Below are positions 1-6,392 of a stretch of 15,817 nt of DNA, piece by piece. Location: assembly GCA_001563965.1 (NCBI GenBank), contig LKMS01000014.1:1-15817 (forward strand). Reading direction: 5' to 3'. The stretch is from Haloferacaceae archaeon PL-Br10_E2g29 (GTDB taxonomy: Archaea; Halobacteriota; Halobacteria; Halobacteriales; Haloferacaceae). Within the stretch, counting starts at the first letter, position 1. Every line of letters begins with the position of its first letter. Position numbers and translations under genes: made by a program. The notes beneath the pieces were generated by a model. The model was not told the DNA's origin. It saw nothing but the letters and a program-made list of their open reading frames with translations, and made no database searches.

Positions 1-45
1 CCATTCGTAGTCGAACATCGCTGCGGTTTGGCTGTGTGTTGCCAT
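1..45 (-). CDS. 5' end of a leftward gene, cut by the window edge (15 codons)
   Basis: Read on the minus strand from the ATG at 45, the frame is open to the window edge and encodes MATHSQTAAMFDYEW. An AT-rich, TATA-like patch with a small inverted repeat lies 20-36 nt before the ATG, as expected for a leaderless haloarchaeal start. The fragment is too short to assign a family. It diverges from the ABC ATPase at 487 and could be another subunit of that transporter, but nothing in these 15 residues shows this. No signal peptide or membrane segment is visible in the part present. Confidence 0.45.
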   Translation of the reverse strand, partial: MATHSQTAAMFDYEW

Positions 46-64
46 ACAATGGTGTACAGAGTGT

Positions 65-81
65 GCAATATTAAGTATTGC
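65..81. promoter_or_regulatory. Inverted repeat over the promoter of the leftward gene
   Basis: GCAATA at 65-70 and TATTGC at 76-81 are perfect 6-bp arms around a 5-nt spacer (TTAAG). The element lies 20-36 bp upstream of the ATG at 45, where the TATA box of a leaderless transcript should be. It could be an operator overlapping the TATA box, or only a symmetric AT-rich TATA region. Confidence 0.4.
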
Positions 82-289
82 GTTTAGAACCCATTACTGT
101 GAAATTCTCTCACTGTGCGAACACGATCAATCGTGGTGTGACTGAGCGAAGTGTACTACTACGGGCGGCTCTAGTACTGTTGCGTCGATTACGTGGTATC
201 TGCATACAGGCGTTGTTGCCCCATGCATACAATACGGCGGTGCTGCTCGGCTCTCTACAGAATCACGTCGGACGCAACGCGTCGCAGAA

Positions 290-339
290 ATGAAGCACCG
301 AGCGTGTCGGTATCCTACGTCGACACGGCGGGGCTTCAT
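290..339. repeat. Long imperfect inverted repeat (hairpin)
   Basis: The left arm (290-309) and right arm (321-339) pair through ATGAAGC/GCTTCAT at the outside and GTGTCG/CGACAC next to an 11-nt loop (310-320). The middle pairs with a mismatch or bulge. This is about 17 paired positions in a 50-nt element, far more symmetry than its surroundings. It could be a terminator-like or regulatory RNA structure, or the end of a decayed mobile element. No T-run follows it closely on either strand. Confidence 0.5.
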
Positions 340-400
340 CCGTGTCGTCACCGCGGGAGGGCAAAGCGCTGTTGGTCGACACCCAGACAAACGACACGCT

Positions 401-416
401 TTTAGGTTATCCTAAA
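401..416. promoter_or_regulatory. Iron-box-like palindrome (DtxR/SirR/Idr type) at the ABC ATPase promoter
   Basis: TTTAGG-TTAT-CCTAAA is a perfect 6-bp inverted repeat with a 4-nt centre. It closely matches the TTAGG...CCTAA core recognised by DtxR-family metal-dependent repressors, including the haloarchaeal SirR/Idr proteins. It overlaps the AT-rich stretch ending in AAATATT, the only good TATA candidate before the ABC ATPase. A bound repressor would therefore compete with TBP/TFB. The match is seen directly; the regulator and the metal are inferred. Confidence 0.6.
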
Positions 417-486
417 TATTGTGTCGACAACAACCAAGCGGTCGTCACGGGCTTCGGACGGATCCGCGGCGACACGAAAACTCACC

Positions 487-1704
487 ATGTCGAAACCCGA
501 GACGACCACACGGATGGGCGGACTACGCGCCGAAACCACCGAGCGCCGGCAGTCGTCGACGGCCGTCACCGACCCGATTGTCACGCTGACAAACGTCCAC
601 AAGCAGTTTGCCGAGGAGACCGCCGTTCGAAACGTCTCGGTGGCCGTCCAACGCGGCGAACTGTTGACGTTGCTCGGCCCGTCGGGGTGTGGCAAAACAA
701 CGACGCTGCGACTGATCGCCGGACTTGAATCGCCCTCCGGCGGCCAGATCGAAATCGAAGGCGAGGTCGTTGCCACCGGCGAGCAGGCGACTGCGCCCGA
801 GGTCCGAGACGTCGGGATCGTCTTTCAGGATTTCGCGTTGTTTCCGCATCTGACGGTTCGCGAAAACATCGCGTTCGGCCTGACTGACCGCACGGACGAC
901 GAGATCAGCGACCGTGTCGACGAAATGCTCGAACTCGTCGACCTCCCCGAACACGGCGAAAAATCGCCCGAACAGCTCTCTGGCGGGCAGAAACAGCGTG
1001 TCGCGCTCGCGCGGTCGCTCGCACCCGAACCCGACGTGCTGTTGCTCGACGAGCCGTTCTCGAATCTCGACGTCCGGCTTCGTGTCGAGATGCGCGAGGA
1101 GGTTCGTTCGATTCTCAAAACCGCCGGCGTCACGGCGATTTCGGTTACCCACGACCAGGAGGAAGCGCTCTCGATTTCCGACCGTGTCGCCGTGATGAAC
1201 GATGGACAGATCGAACAGCTCGACACGCCCGAACGCATTTTCGAGCAACCCAAATCCCGGTTCGTCGCCTCCTTCCTTGGGCGGGCGAGCTTTTTGACCG
1301 CCTACGTTCACGACGGCGTGTTGAAAACGGGGCTCGGATCGTTCGACGCGATGACGCTCGACGGCTACACCGAACAGTACGAGGGAATCGCCGTCGACGT
1401 GCTTGTTCGACCGGACGACCTGCGAGCTGGCCGCGCGGCCGACGAACAGACCGACGGCGAAGTCGCCTCCCGGCAGTATGTCGGACCCTCGTTCATTTAC
1501 CGGGTCGATCTCGACAGCGGCGATACCGTCCACTGTCTGCACAACCACGTCGAGGACTTTGAGCTCGGCGAGCGCGTCGCCGTCGACCTCGTCGCCGACC
1601 ATCCACTCGCGTGGTATCCACGCGAGGGAGCAACCGGTGGGGAGTTCTGCTCGGTCGCAAAGAACGGCAGCGGCGATTTCTGTTCGTTTACCGAGTCGTT
1701 GTGA
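487..1704 (+). CDS. ABC transporter ATP-binding protein, iron(III)/sulfate/polyamine type (FbpC/PotA-like)
   Basis: This 405-residue ATPase should power an importer from the cytoplasmic face of the membrane. Visible motifs, numbered from the ATG at 487, are Walker A GPSGCGKTT (~64-72), the Q-loop VFQDFALFPHLT (~112-123), signature LSGGQKQR (~164-171), Walker B VLLLDEPFSNLD (~184-195) and the H-loop SVTHDQEEAL. A C-terminal TOBE-like domain starts around residue 240. This architecture and length fit the CUT1/FbpC/CysA/PotA group. The frame extends back to a GTG at 421, but that GTG lies 5 nt after the iron-box palindrome where a TATA box belongs, so the ATG at 487 (or 514) is preferred, giving a leader of roughly 45 nt. 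No permease or binding-protein gene lies next to it inside the window. The iron-box site argues for ferric iron as substrate, but this is inferred; thiamine, sulfate or molybdate remain possible from the ATPase alone. Confidence 0.88.
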   Translation: MSKPETTTRMGGLRAETTERRQSSTAVTDPIVTLTNVHKQFAEETAVRNVSVAVQRGELLTLLGPSGCGKTTTLRLIAGLESPSGGQIEIEGEVVATGEQATAPEVRDVGIVFQDFALFPHLTVRENIAFGLTDRTDDEISDRVDEMLELVDLPEHGEKSPEQLSGGQKQRVALARSLAPEPDVLLLDEPFSNLDVRLRVEMREEVRSILKTAGVTAISVTHDQEEALSISDRVAVMNDGQIEQLDTPERIFEQPKSRFVASFLGRASFLTAYVHDGVLKTGLGSFDAMTLDGYTEQYEGIAVDVLVRPDDLRAGRAADEQTDGEVASRQYVGPSFIYRVDLDSGDTVHCLHNHVEDFELGERVAVDLVADHPLAWYPREGATGGEFCSVAKNGSGDFCSFTESL

Positions 1705-1773
1705 ACGAGTTGCACTAGCGTGAAGTCGACAGCGGTAACCCTGTGTTGATGAAAAGAGCGCGTTGCCGTCGGT

Positions 1774-1791
1774 GGTTGCATCGTTGCAACC
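1774..1791. terminator. Perfect stem-loop between convergent genes
   Basis: GGTTGCA (1774-1780) and TGCAACC (1785-1791) form a 7-bp stem with a TCGT loop, 70 nt past the ABC ATPase stop and 39 nt past the stop of the small leftward gene. On the minus strand a CTCTTTTC tract follows about 20 nt later. It may serve as a bidirectional 3'-end signal, although haloarchaeal termination relies mainly on T-tracts and a simple hairpin is not proof. Confidence 0.4.
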
Positions 1792-1829
1792 GATAGAGAC
1801 CCCAACCGATGGCGACGACGTGAGCAGAA

Positions 1830-1976
1830 CTAGCCGAGAAGCAGCGGAATTCCGAAGACGATGAGCAGGCCAATCAAAAGAACCGCGCCACCGGTGAGCG
1901 CCTGTGTGGTCGTAAACGACTGCATTGGCGAGGTGACTCGTGCATCGGGGTCGGTGTCGTGAGCGTGATCTGCCAT
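1830..1976 (-). CDS. 48-residue single-span membrane peptide, conserved haloarchaeal type
   Basis: The minus strand from the ATG at 1976 to the TAG at 1830 encodes 48 residues. The N-terminal half is polar and acidic, beginning MADHAHDTDPDARVTSPMQ. Residues ~27-48 are a single hydrophobic helix (ALTGGAVLLIGLLIVFGIP) ending in LLLG just before the stop. The layout of a His/Asp head, a V-T-S-P-M-Q motif and a short terminal helix ending in F-G-I-P-L-L-L matches small haloarchaeal membrane proteins that I recall as DUF7550-like; I cannot verify the label. Function is unknown. A TTTTAGTAACC stretch about 30 nt upstream on the minus strand is a plausible TATA region. It converges on the ABC ATPase and diverges from the alpha-glucosidase. 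Its size makes it easy to miss in automatic annotation. Confidence 0.75.
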   Translation of the reverse strand: MADHAHDTDPDARVTSPMQSFTTTQALTGGAVLLIGLLIVFGIPLLLG

Positions 1977-1989
1977 AGTCCAGCTATGG
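1973..1989. repeat. Inverted repeat across the start codon of the small membrane gene
   Basis: CCATAG (1973-1978) and CTATGG (1984-1989) form perfect 6-bp arms around TCCAG. The left arm contains the ATG of the leftward 48-aa gene. If the transcript has a leader, the structure could mask the start codon; if it is leaderless, only half of it would be transcribed. Confidence 0.35.
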
Positions 1990-2034
1990 TGGGTTGGTTA
2001 CTAAAACGCACCCATTGTGTCGGCTTCACTGTCG

Positions 2035-2080
2035 TGACTGAGTCGTTCTCGCGGTCATGACTGGGACGTTCTCGCGGTCG
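2035..2080. repeat. Tandem pair of 23-bp direct repeats upstream of the alpha-glucosidase
   Basis: The units at 2035-2057 and 2058-2080 abut exactly and match at 20 of 23 positions. Both start TGACTG and share CGTTCTCGCGGTC. A more diverged third copy of the GTCGYTYTCGCGG core is visible at 2091-2103. The repeats lie 93-161 nt before the glucosidase ATG and outside any convincing coding frame. They could be binding sites for a regulator or a simple slippage duplication. Confidence 0.5.
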
Positions 2081-2164
2081 ACGAACCTGCGTCGCTTTCG
2101 CGGGTGTGTGGGCCGGGTCGACAAGGACAAATATCCGCCCGTACCGGGTCGGCCAACCCACATC

Positions 2165-2174
2165 AGTTAACTTT
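2165..2174 (+). promoter_or_regulatory. TATA-like box of the alpha-glucosidase gene
   Basis: AGTTAACTTT is centred about 27 nt before the ATG at 2196, the spacing of a leaderless haloarchaeal promoter. It supports 2196 as the start rather than the in-frame upstream extension to 2106. Confidence 0.5.
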
Positions 2175-2195
2175 GCTCCGCGTAGACGAAGAGTT

Positions 2196-3971
2196 ATGAC
2201 AACTTCGACTGGAGACGAGCAGTTGCTCGACCGCGCCTGGTGGAAAGAATCGGTGATCTACCAGATCTACCCGCGCAGTTTCAACGACACCGACGGCGAC
2301 GGCGTTGGCGACATTCCCGGCATTATTGGGAAACTCGACTACCTCGACGATCTCGGCATCGACATCGTCTGGCTCAACCCGGTGTATGAGTCACCCAACG
2401 CGGACAACGGCTACGACATCGCCGACTACCAGTCGATCATGGACGAGTTCGGGACGATGGACGACTGGGAAACCCTGCTCGATGGGCTCCACGACCGCGG
2501 AATCAAACTCATCATGGATCTCGTTGTCAACCACACCTCCGACGAACACGAGTGGTTCGTCAACAGCCGTGATCCAGACAGTGAGTATCACGACTACTAC
2601 ATCTGGAAACATGGCCGGACCGATGTCGATGGCTTTACCGGCCACCATGGCCCCGAAGACGAAGCGCCGCCGAACGAGTGGGGCTCGTTTTTCGGGGGGC
2701 CGGCGTGGGCCTACGACGAGGCGGTCGGCAAATGGTACCTTCATTTATTCGATAAAAAACAACCGGACCTCAACTGGGAGAATCCCGCCGTCCGCGACGA
2801 GATTTTCGAGATGATGGAGTGGTGGCTCGAAAAGGGAATTGATGGTTTCCGCATGGACGTCATCAACCTGCTGTCAAAACCCCCGGAGGTCACCGATCAC
2901 GACCCACCGCTCAACACGAGCAATATGTGGGACTCGATTGACGGGCCGCGAATCCACGAGTTCATGGACGAAATGCACGAGCGTGTGCTCGCCGAGCGCG
3001 ATGTCTTCGCGCTCGGTGAGATGATCGGCCAGGGCATGGATATGGAGACCGCAAAACGGTACGTCGGCCGCGATGGGCCGCTGTCGACGCTCTTTCATTT
3101 CGATCACGTCCTGCTCGATCACGGTGGGAAGATCTGGGAGACAAACGAGTGGACGCTCAATGATCTTCGCGACGTGTTCAACCGCTGGCAGTATGGACTG
3201 GCCGAAGACGGCTGGAACTCGATCTATCTGAGCAATCACGATCAGCCACGGCTGGTCTCTCGGTTCGGCAACGATGGCGAGTACCGCGAAGAGTCCGCGA
3301 AACTGCTGGCAACGCTGATCTTTACGCTTCGCGGGACGCCCTACATTTTCCAGGGCGCGGAAATCGGGATGACGAACTACCCGTTCGACTCGCTCGATGA
3401 GTTCCGTGATGTGGAAACAATCAATCCGGTCCGCAACGCCCTCGAAAGCGGCGAGATCAAGAGCTTTGAACAGGTCAAATACGGCCTTCGACAGAACAGC
3501 CGTGATAACGCTCGGACGCCGATGCAGTGGAGCGACGCGCCGCAGGCTGGCTTCACCGACGGCGAGCCGTGGATCGGCGTCAACCCGAACCACGACGAGA
3601 TCAACGTCGAAGCTGCCCGCGCCGACGAGAATTCGATATGGCACTACTACCGCGACCTGATCGAGCTCCGAAAAGATAGCGACGTGAGCGACGCAATGGT
3701 GTACGGTCGCTACGATGTGCTGATCAATGAGCACGAGGAGGTCTGGTCCTACATCCGAACCTTGGGAGACGAACGGCTGTTGGTGACGCTCAATCTCGCC
3801 GAATGGGAGGGTCACACCTGGATTCCCGAAGAGGAAGTCGATTTCGACCCACACGAAATGGAGGCTGAACTCCTCTTATCGAACTACGGGGCCGACGAGA
3901 CGGCCACCGATGTCGAGGCGGCGGCCTTCGATCTTCGGCCGTGGGAAGCACGGATCTACCGACTTCACTAG
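2196..3971 (+). CDS. GH13 alpha-glucosidase, probably oligo-1,6-glucosidase type
   Basis: This 591-residue cytoplasmic glycoside hydrolase of family 13 has no signal peptide. It should release glucose from the non-reducing ends of short alpha-glucans by a retaining mechanism. Visible in order are YQIYPRSF, a calcium-type loop DTDGDGVGD (31-39), region I DLVVNH (D108-H113), region V-like QPDLNW, region II GFRMDVIN with nucleophile D221, region III ALGEMI with acid/base E275, and region IV LSNHDQPR with D349. Val222 directly after the nucleophile, followed by INLLSK, is the signature tied to alpha-1,6 specificity in Bacillus oligo-1,6-glucosidases; alpha-1,4 enzymes carry Thr there. Preference for isomaltose or panose-like sugars is thus an inference. 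Length is normal for the family. The ATG at 2196 is chosen because the 30-residue extension is Arg-rich and unlike the family. The gene appears monocistronic, facing the rhodanese gene 21 nt away. Confidence 0.92.
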   Translation: MTTSTGDEQLLDRAWWKESVIYQIYPRSFNDTDGDGVGDIPGIIGKLDYLDDLGIDIVWLNPVYESPNADNGYDIADYQSIMDEFGTMDDWETLLDGLHDRGIKLIMDLVVNHTSDEHEWFVNSRDPDSEYHDYYIWKHGRTDVDGFTGHHGPEDEAPPNEWGSFFGGPAWAYDEAVGKWYLHLFDKKQPDLNWENPAVRDEIFEMMEWWLEKGIDGFRMDVINLLSKPPEVTDHDPPLNTSNMWDSIDGPRIHEFMDEMHERVLAERDVFALGEMIGQGMDMETAKRYVGRDGPLSTLFHFDHVLLDHGGKIWETNEWTLNDLRDVFNRWQYGLAEDGWNSIYLSNHDQPRLVSRFGNDGEYREESAKLLATLIFTLRGTPYIFQGAEIGMTNYPFDSLDEFRDVETINPVRNALESGEIKSFEQVKYGLRQNSRDNARTPMQWSDAPQAGFTDGEPWIGVNPNHDEINVEAARADENSIWHYYRDLIELRKDSDVSDAMVYGRYDVLINEHEEVWSYIRTLGDERLLVTLNLAEWEGHTWIPEEEVDFDPHEMEAELLLSNYGADETATDVEAAAFDLRPWEARIYRLH

Positions 3972-3992
3972 CGCTCTTCTGGGGCTGGTGTG

Positions 3993-4364
3993 TTATTTAC
4001 GCAGGCTCCACAGTAGCGACCGGAGTTTGTAGAGAATTGTCTCATTCTGATACCCTGCCCAGCCGTTGATTCCACCCAGCAAGGTCGCAGCCGCATACCC
4101 CTCGTCATCAAGGAGTTTCGTCGCTTGCTTCGCAACGATGCCCATCTTGCATACGACAACTACCTCTCTGTCTCGCGGAATCTCGTCGAGCCGACTCAGC
4201 AGCGATTCGTTGTTTTGCTTCTGGAGGTCGCGGTACACTGGGAGGTTGTAGCTGCCATCGATAGCCCCCCGTTGGTAGTGGGACTCGGGTCGGATATCCA
4301 AGACGAACGGGGCGTCTGTGTCGTCCAGCCGTTCATCCAACTGCGCAGGGCGAACTGCGTTCAT
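3993..4364 (-). CDS. Single-domain rhodanese-like sulfurtransferase
   Basis: The 123-residue protein forms one rhodanese/Cdc25 fold. VLDIRPESHYQRGAIDGSYNLPV (~21-43) is the typical N-terminal half, and VVVVCKMGIVAKQA holds the active-site loop with catalytic Cys72, where a persulfide would form. The terminal GGINGWAGY motif (~95-103) is the usual C-terminal signature. It likely moves sulfane sulfur or acts in sulfide or redox handling in the cytoplasm; the acceptor is unknown. The frame is open further upstream, but ATG 4364 begins exactly where homology-like sequence begins. An AGTTTTCTG patch about 29 nt upstream is a weak TATA candidate. It is divergent from the ZIP transporter, sharing a 107-nt spacer. 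Confidence 0.85.
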   Translation of the reverse strand: MNAVRPAQLDERLDDTDAPFVLDIRPESHYQRGAIDGSYNLPVYRDLQKQNNESLLSRLDEIPRDREVVVVCKMGIVAKQATKLLDDEGYAAATLLGGINGWAGYQNETILYKLRSLLWSLRK

Positions 4365-4397
4365 TAGTTTGATCTTGGGTTGTCCGCAGAAAACTGT

Positions 4398-4416
4398 GCT
4401 GCTCCGACCGAGCAGC
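4398..4416. promoter_or_regulatory. Perfect inverted repeat in the rhodanese/ZIP divergent promoter
   Basis: GCTGCTC (4398-4404) and GAGCAGC (4410-4416) are perfect 7-bp arms around CGACC. The element sits between a weak TATA candidate for the leftward rhodanese gene (4387-4397) and one for the rightward ZIP gene (TTTCATAG, ~4418-4425). This is a good position for an operator controlling both genes. The regulator is unknown. Confidence 0.45.
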
Positions 4417-4471
4417 GTTTCATAGCATGCGATGGCGGAATGCCCATACGTCGCTTCGTCCAACAGCGAGT

Positions 4472-5278
4472 ATGATCGGACTCGAACTGGGGTTCGTCCT
4501 TGCAGCCGGCATGATGACGGCAGTCGTCTGTGGGGTTGGGACGCTGCCATTCTTTGTTATCGACGAAATTAGCGACCGGCTCACGGTCGTACTCTGGGGG
4601 TTTGCCGGTGGTGTCATGCTGTTTGCCTCCGTCTTCGGCTTCGTTTTTGAGGGGCTCGCCGAGGGAACGCTATTCGAGGTTGGCGTCGGTCTGCTCGTTG
4701 GAGTAGGGCTGGTAGTGGCTGCCGACACGCTGATCACGAACCACGAGTTTGCGCCCCGCGAGATGGCCCAGGCGGATTTCAAGAAACTGGTATTAATCGT
4801 CGGCGTGCTGACCGTCCACAGCTTTCCGGAGGGCGTCGCTCTCGGGGTGGCGTTTGCAGATCTCGGTTTGGAAGGCGATCTCGTCGTCGGTGGCTTGGCG
4901 GTGCCTGCCCTCGCCGTCTTCATAACAGTCGCTATCTCAATCCAGAACATCCCCGAAGGGCTGGCGGTGGCGATCCCGCTAAAGACGTTTGGCGTGCCGA
5001 ACTGGCAGCTGTTCGGCTGGGCGGTGTTTTCCAGTATTCCCCAGCCGCTAGGGGCGGGTGTCGCCTACGTGTTCGTCATCCAAGCCCGCGATTTTCTGCC
5101 CTACGGCTTTGGATTCGCGGCAGGTGCAATGATCTATCTCGTTATCCACGACATCTTTCCGGACGCGCTTTCGGCCGGTGAGGCGGCCGGACTGTCGAAC
5201 CGTGGCCGACGAGACCTGCTTCTTGGAATCATCGTGGGCGTCGCGGTGATGGCTCCGATACTAGTGCTGACCGGATAG
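4472..5278 (+). CDS. ZIP-family divalent metal transporter, GufA-like
   Basis: This integral membrane protein of 268 residues has about eight hydrophobic spans (near 3-22, 36-58, 68-84, 105-128, 137-158, 178-203, 210-228 and 248-266). The metal-binding signatures of ZIP transporters are visible: HSFPEGVALG (H116, E120) in span 4 and IQNIPEGLAV (Q158, N159, E162) in span 5. The QNIPEG form, with Gln where ZupT has His, is typical of the GufA branch. HDIFPD around 226 adds further possible ligands. It should import Zn or another divalent cation; the exact metal cannot be told. ATG 4472 starts the first membrane span directly; an in-frame ATG at 4427 would add 15 polar residues. Pairing with a rhodanese gene may reflect joint metal/thiol stress control, which is inference. 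Confidence 0.88.
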   Translation: MIGLELGFVLAAGMMTAVVCGVGTLPFFVIDEISDRLTVVLWGFAGGVMLFASVFGFVFEGLAEGTLFEVGVGLLVGVGLVVAADTLITNHEFAPREMAQADFKKLVLIVGVLTVHSFPEGVALGVAFADLGLEGDLVVGGLAVPALAVFITVAISIQNIPEGLAVAIPLKTFGVPNWQLFGWAVFSSIPQPLGAGVAYVFVIQARDFLPYGFGFAAGAMIYLVIHDIFPDALSAGEAAGLSNRGRRDLLLGIIVGVAVMAPILVLTG

Positions 5279-5382
5279 CTGACAGTAGCTACCTGGGCGC
5301 TCTCGTCTCATTTCACTCTGCCGCGGCAACTGCCGATACGAAGGGCTCGACTTACCTTTTCTGATGAACCAAACCCGGGGCG

Positions 5383-5389
5383 TTCAAAT
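5383..5389 (+). promoter_or_regulatory. TATA-like box of the deoxyhypusine synthase gene
   Basis: TTCAAAT is centred 26 nt before the ATG at 5412, fitting a leaderless start and arguing against the in-frame start at 5364, which would place this box inside the gene. Confidence 0.4.
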
Positions 5390-5411
5390 CCGAGTAGCGA
5401 TAGCCCTCTGT

Positions 5412-6392
5412 ATGGACGACACAGACGGCGACACACGCGACCACGTCATTCCGGGCAGCGACAACGAGCCCGACACCGAGGACGTGCGTGGCTATGATTT
5501 CCGTGGCGACTTCGACTTCACCGCATTGCTCGAAAGCTATGCGACCACCGGGTTTCAGGCGACACAGCTCGCCGAAGCGATCGATATCGCCGAGCGAATG
5601 CAGGAAGACGATGCGACCGTCTATCTCACCTTTACGTCGAACATCATCTCGTCGGGACTCCGCGAAACAGTTGCGTATCTCGTTCGCGAGGGCTACGTTG
5701 ACGTGATTATCACCACCTCCGGCTCGCTGACCGAAGACGTGATCAAAACCGCTCGGCCCTTTAAAATGGGTGAATGGAAGGCTGATGAGGCCGAACTCCG
5801 CGAACAGGGAATCAATCGCCTGGGCAACATCTACGTTCCCTCCGACCGCTACGTCTGGCTCGAACAGTATCTCTATGACTTCTTTGCGGATTTCTTTGCC
5901 GAACAAAAGGTTCGGACGCCGACCGAGTTCGCTCGCGAACTGGGTGCGACGCTCGACGACGAGGATTCGGTGCTGAAACAGGCCGCCGACAACGACGTGC
6001 CCGTCTACTGTCCGGCATTGACTGATGCCGAAGTCGGCAACTTCCTGTATTATTACAAGCAGGGCTACGATTCGGAGATCGGCATCGAGATCCTCGACGA
6101 TTACGATTCGCTCATTGAAGATGGGCTCCTCTCGGAGACGACCGGGCTGATCGCCGTCGGCGGCGGCGTCCCGAAACATCACGCGATTATGACGAACCTG
6201 TTTCGCGGCGGCGCGGACTACGTCGTCTACATTTCGACCGGGATGGAGGGCGACGGCTCGCTGTCGGGTGCGCCGCCGAACGAGGCCGTCTCATGGGGCA
6301 AAATCAAGGAAGCCGAAACCAACTACACGCAGATCGAGGCCGAAGCGACACTCGTCTTCCCGCTGCTTGTCGCCGCGGCATTCAAACAGTAG
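5412..6392 (+). CDS. dys: Deoxyhypusine synthase
   Basis: This 326-residue cytoplasmic enzyme transfers an aminobutyl group from spermidine (or a related polyamine) to one lysine of translation factor aIF5A, using NAD. Recognition rests on the long collinear match to the family: TSNIISSGLRETVAYLVREGYVDVIITTSGSLTEDVIK in the N-terminal half, VPVYCPALTDAEVGN, the GLIAVGGGVPKHH loop, the STGMEGDGSLSGAPPNEAVSWGKI segment, and the catalytic lysine in WGK (K297). Length is normal for archaeal members. The ATG at 5412 is preferred to 5364 from the TATA spacing and the acidic haloarchaeal N-terminus. Its nearest downstream neighbour is hisF, 81 nt away; no functional link is obvious. aIF5A is not in this window. 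Confidence 0.95.
   Translation: MDDTDGDTRDHVIPGSDNEPDTEDVRGYDFRGDFDFTALLESYATTGFQATQLAEAIDIAERMQEDDATVYLTFTSNIISSGLRETVAYLVREGYVDVIITTSGSLTEDVIKTARPFKMGEWKADEAELREQGINRLGNIYVPSDRYVWLEQYLYDFFADFFAEQKVRTPTEFARELGATLDDEDSVLKQAADNDVPVYCPALTDAEVGNFLYYYKQGYDSEIGIEILDDYDSLIEDGLLSETTGLIAVGGGVPKHHAIMTNLFRGGADYVVYISTGMEGDGSLSGAPPNEAVSWGKIKEAETNYTQIEAEATLVFPLLVAAAFKQ

Larger units (their letters stand above)
46..400. other. Intergenic region with no convincing gene
   Basis: Short open frames exist on both strands (for example minus 127-390), but they are rich in Cys, Arg and His, resemble no family I know, and lack the acidic, G/C-third-position signature of the neighbouring genes. The region holds one large imperfect hairpin (290-339), and the iron-box-like palindrome follows at its right edge. 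It may be a long regulatory spacer or the remnant of a decayed gene or mobile element; the sequence alone does not decide. Confidence 0.5.

Noticed and set aside
127..390. Minus-strand 87-codon open frame in the left spacer, considered as a possible gene or transposase remnant
   Set aside because: Cys/Arg/His-rich and not acidic, no recognisable motif, and it overlaps the hairpin at 290-339. Kept only as a possible decayed element.
421..486. GTG at 421 as the start of the ABC ATPase
   Set aside because: It lies 5 nt after the iron-box/TATA region, too close for a transcript to include it, and the added 22 residues are Ser/Thr/Arg-rich and not family-like.
5381..5391. GTTCAAATC resembling the T-loop of a tRNA
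   Set aside because: The flanking bases do not form a T-stem and no acceptor, D or anticodon arms can be built around it. It reads better as the TATA-like box of the deoxyhypusine synthase gene.
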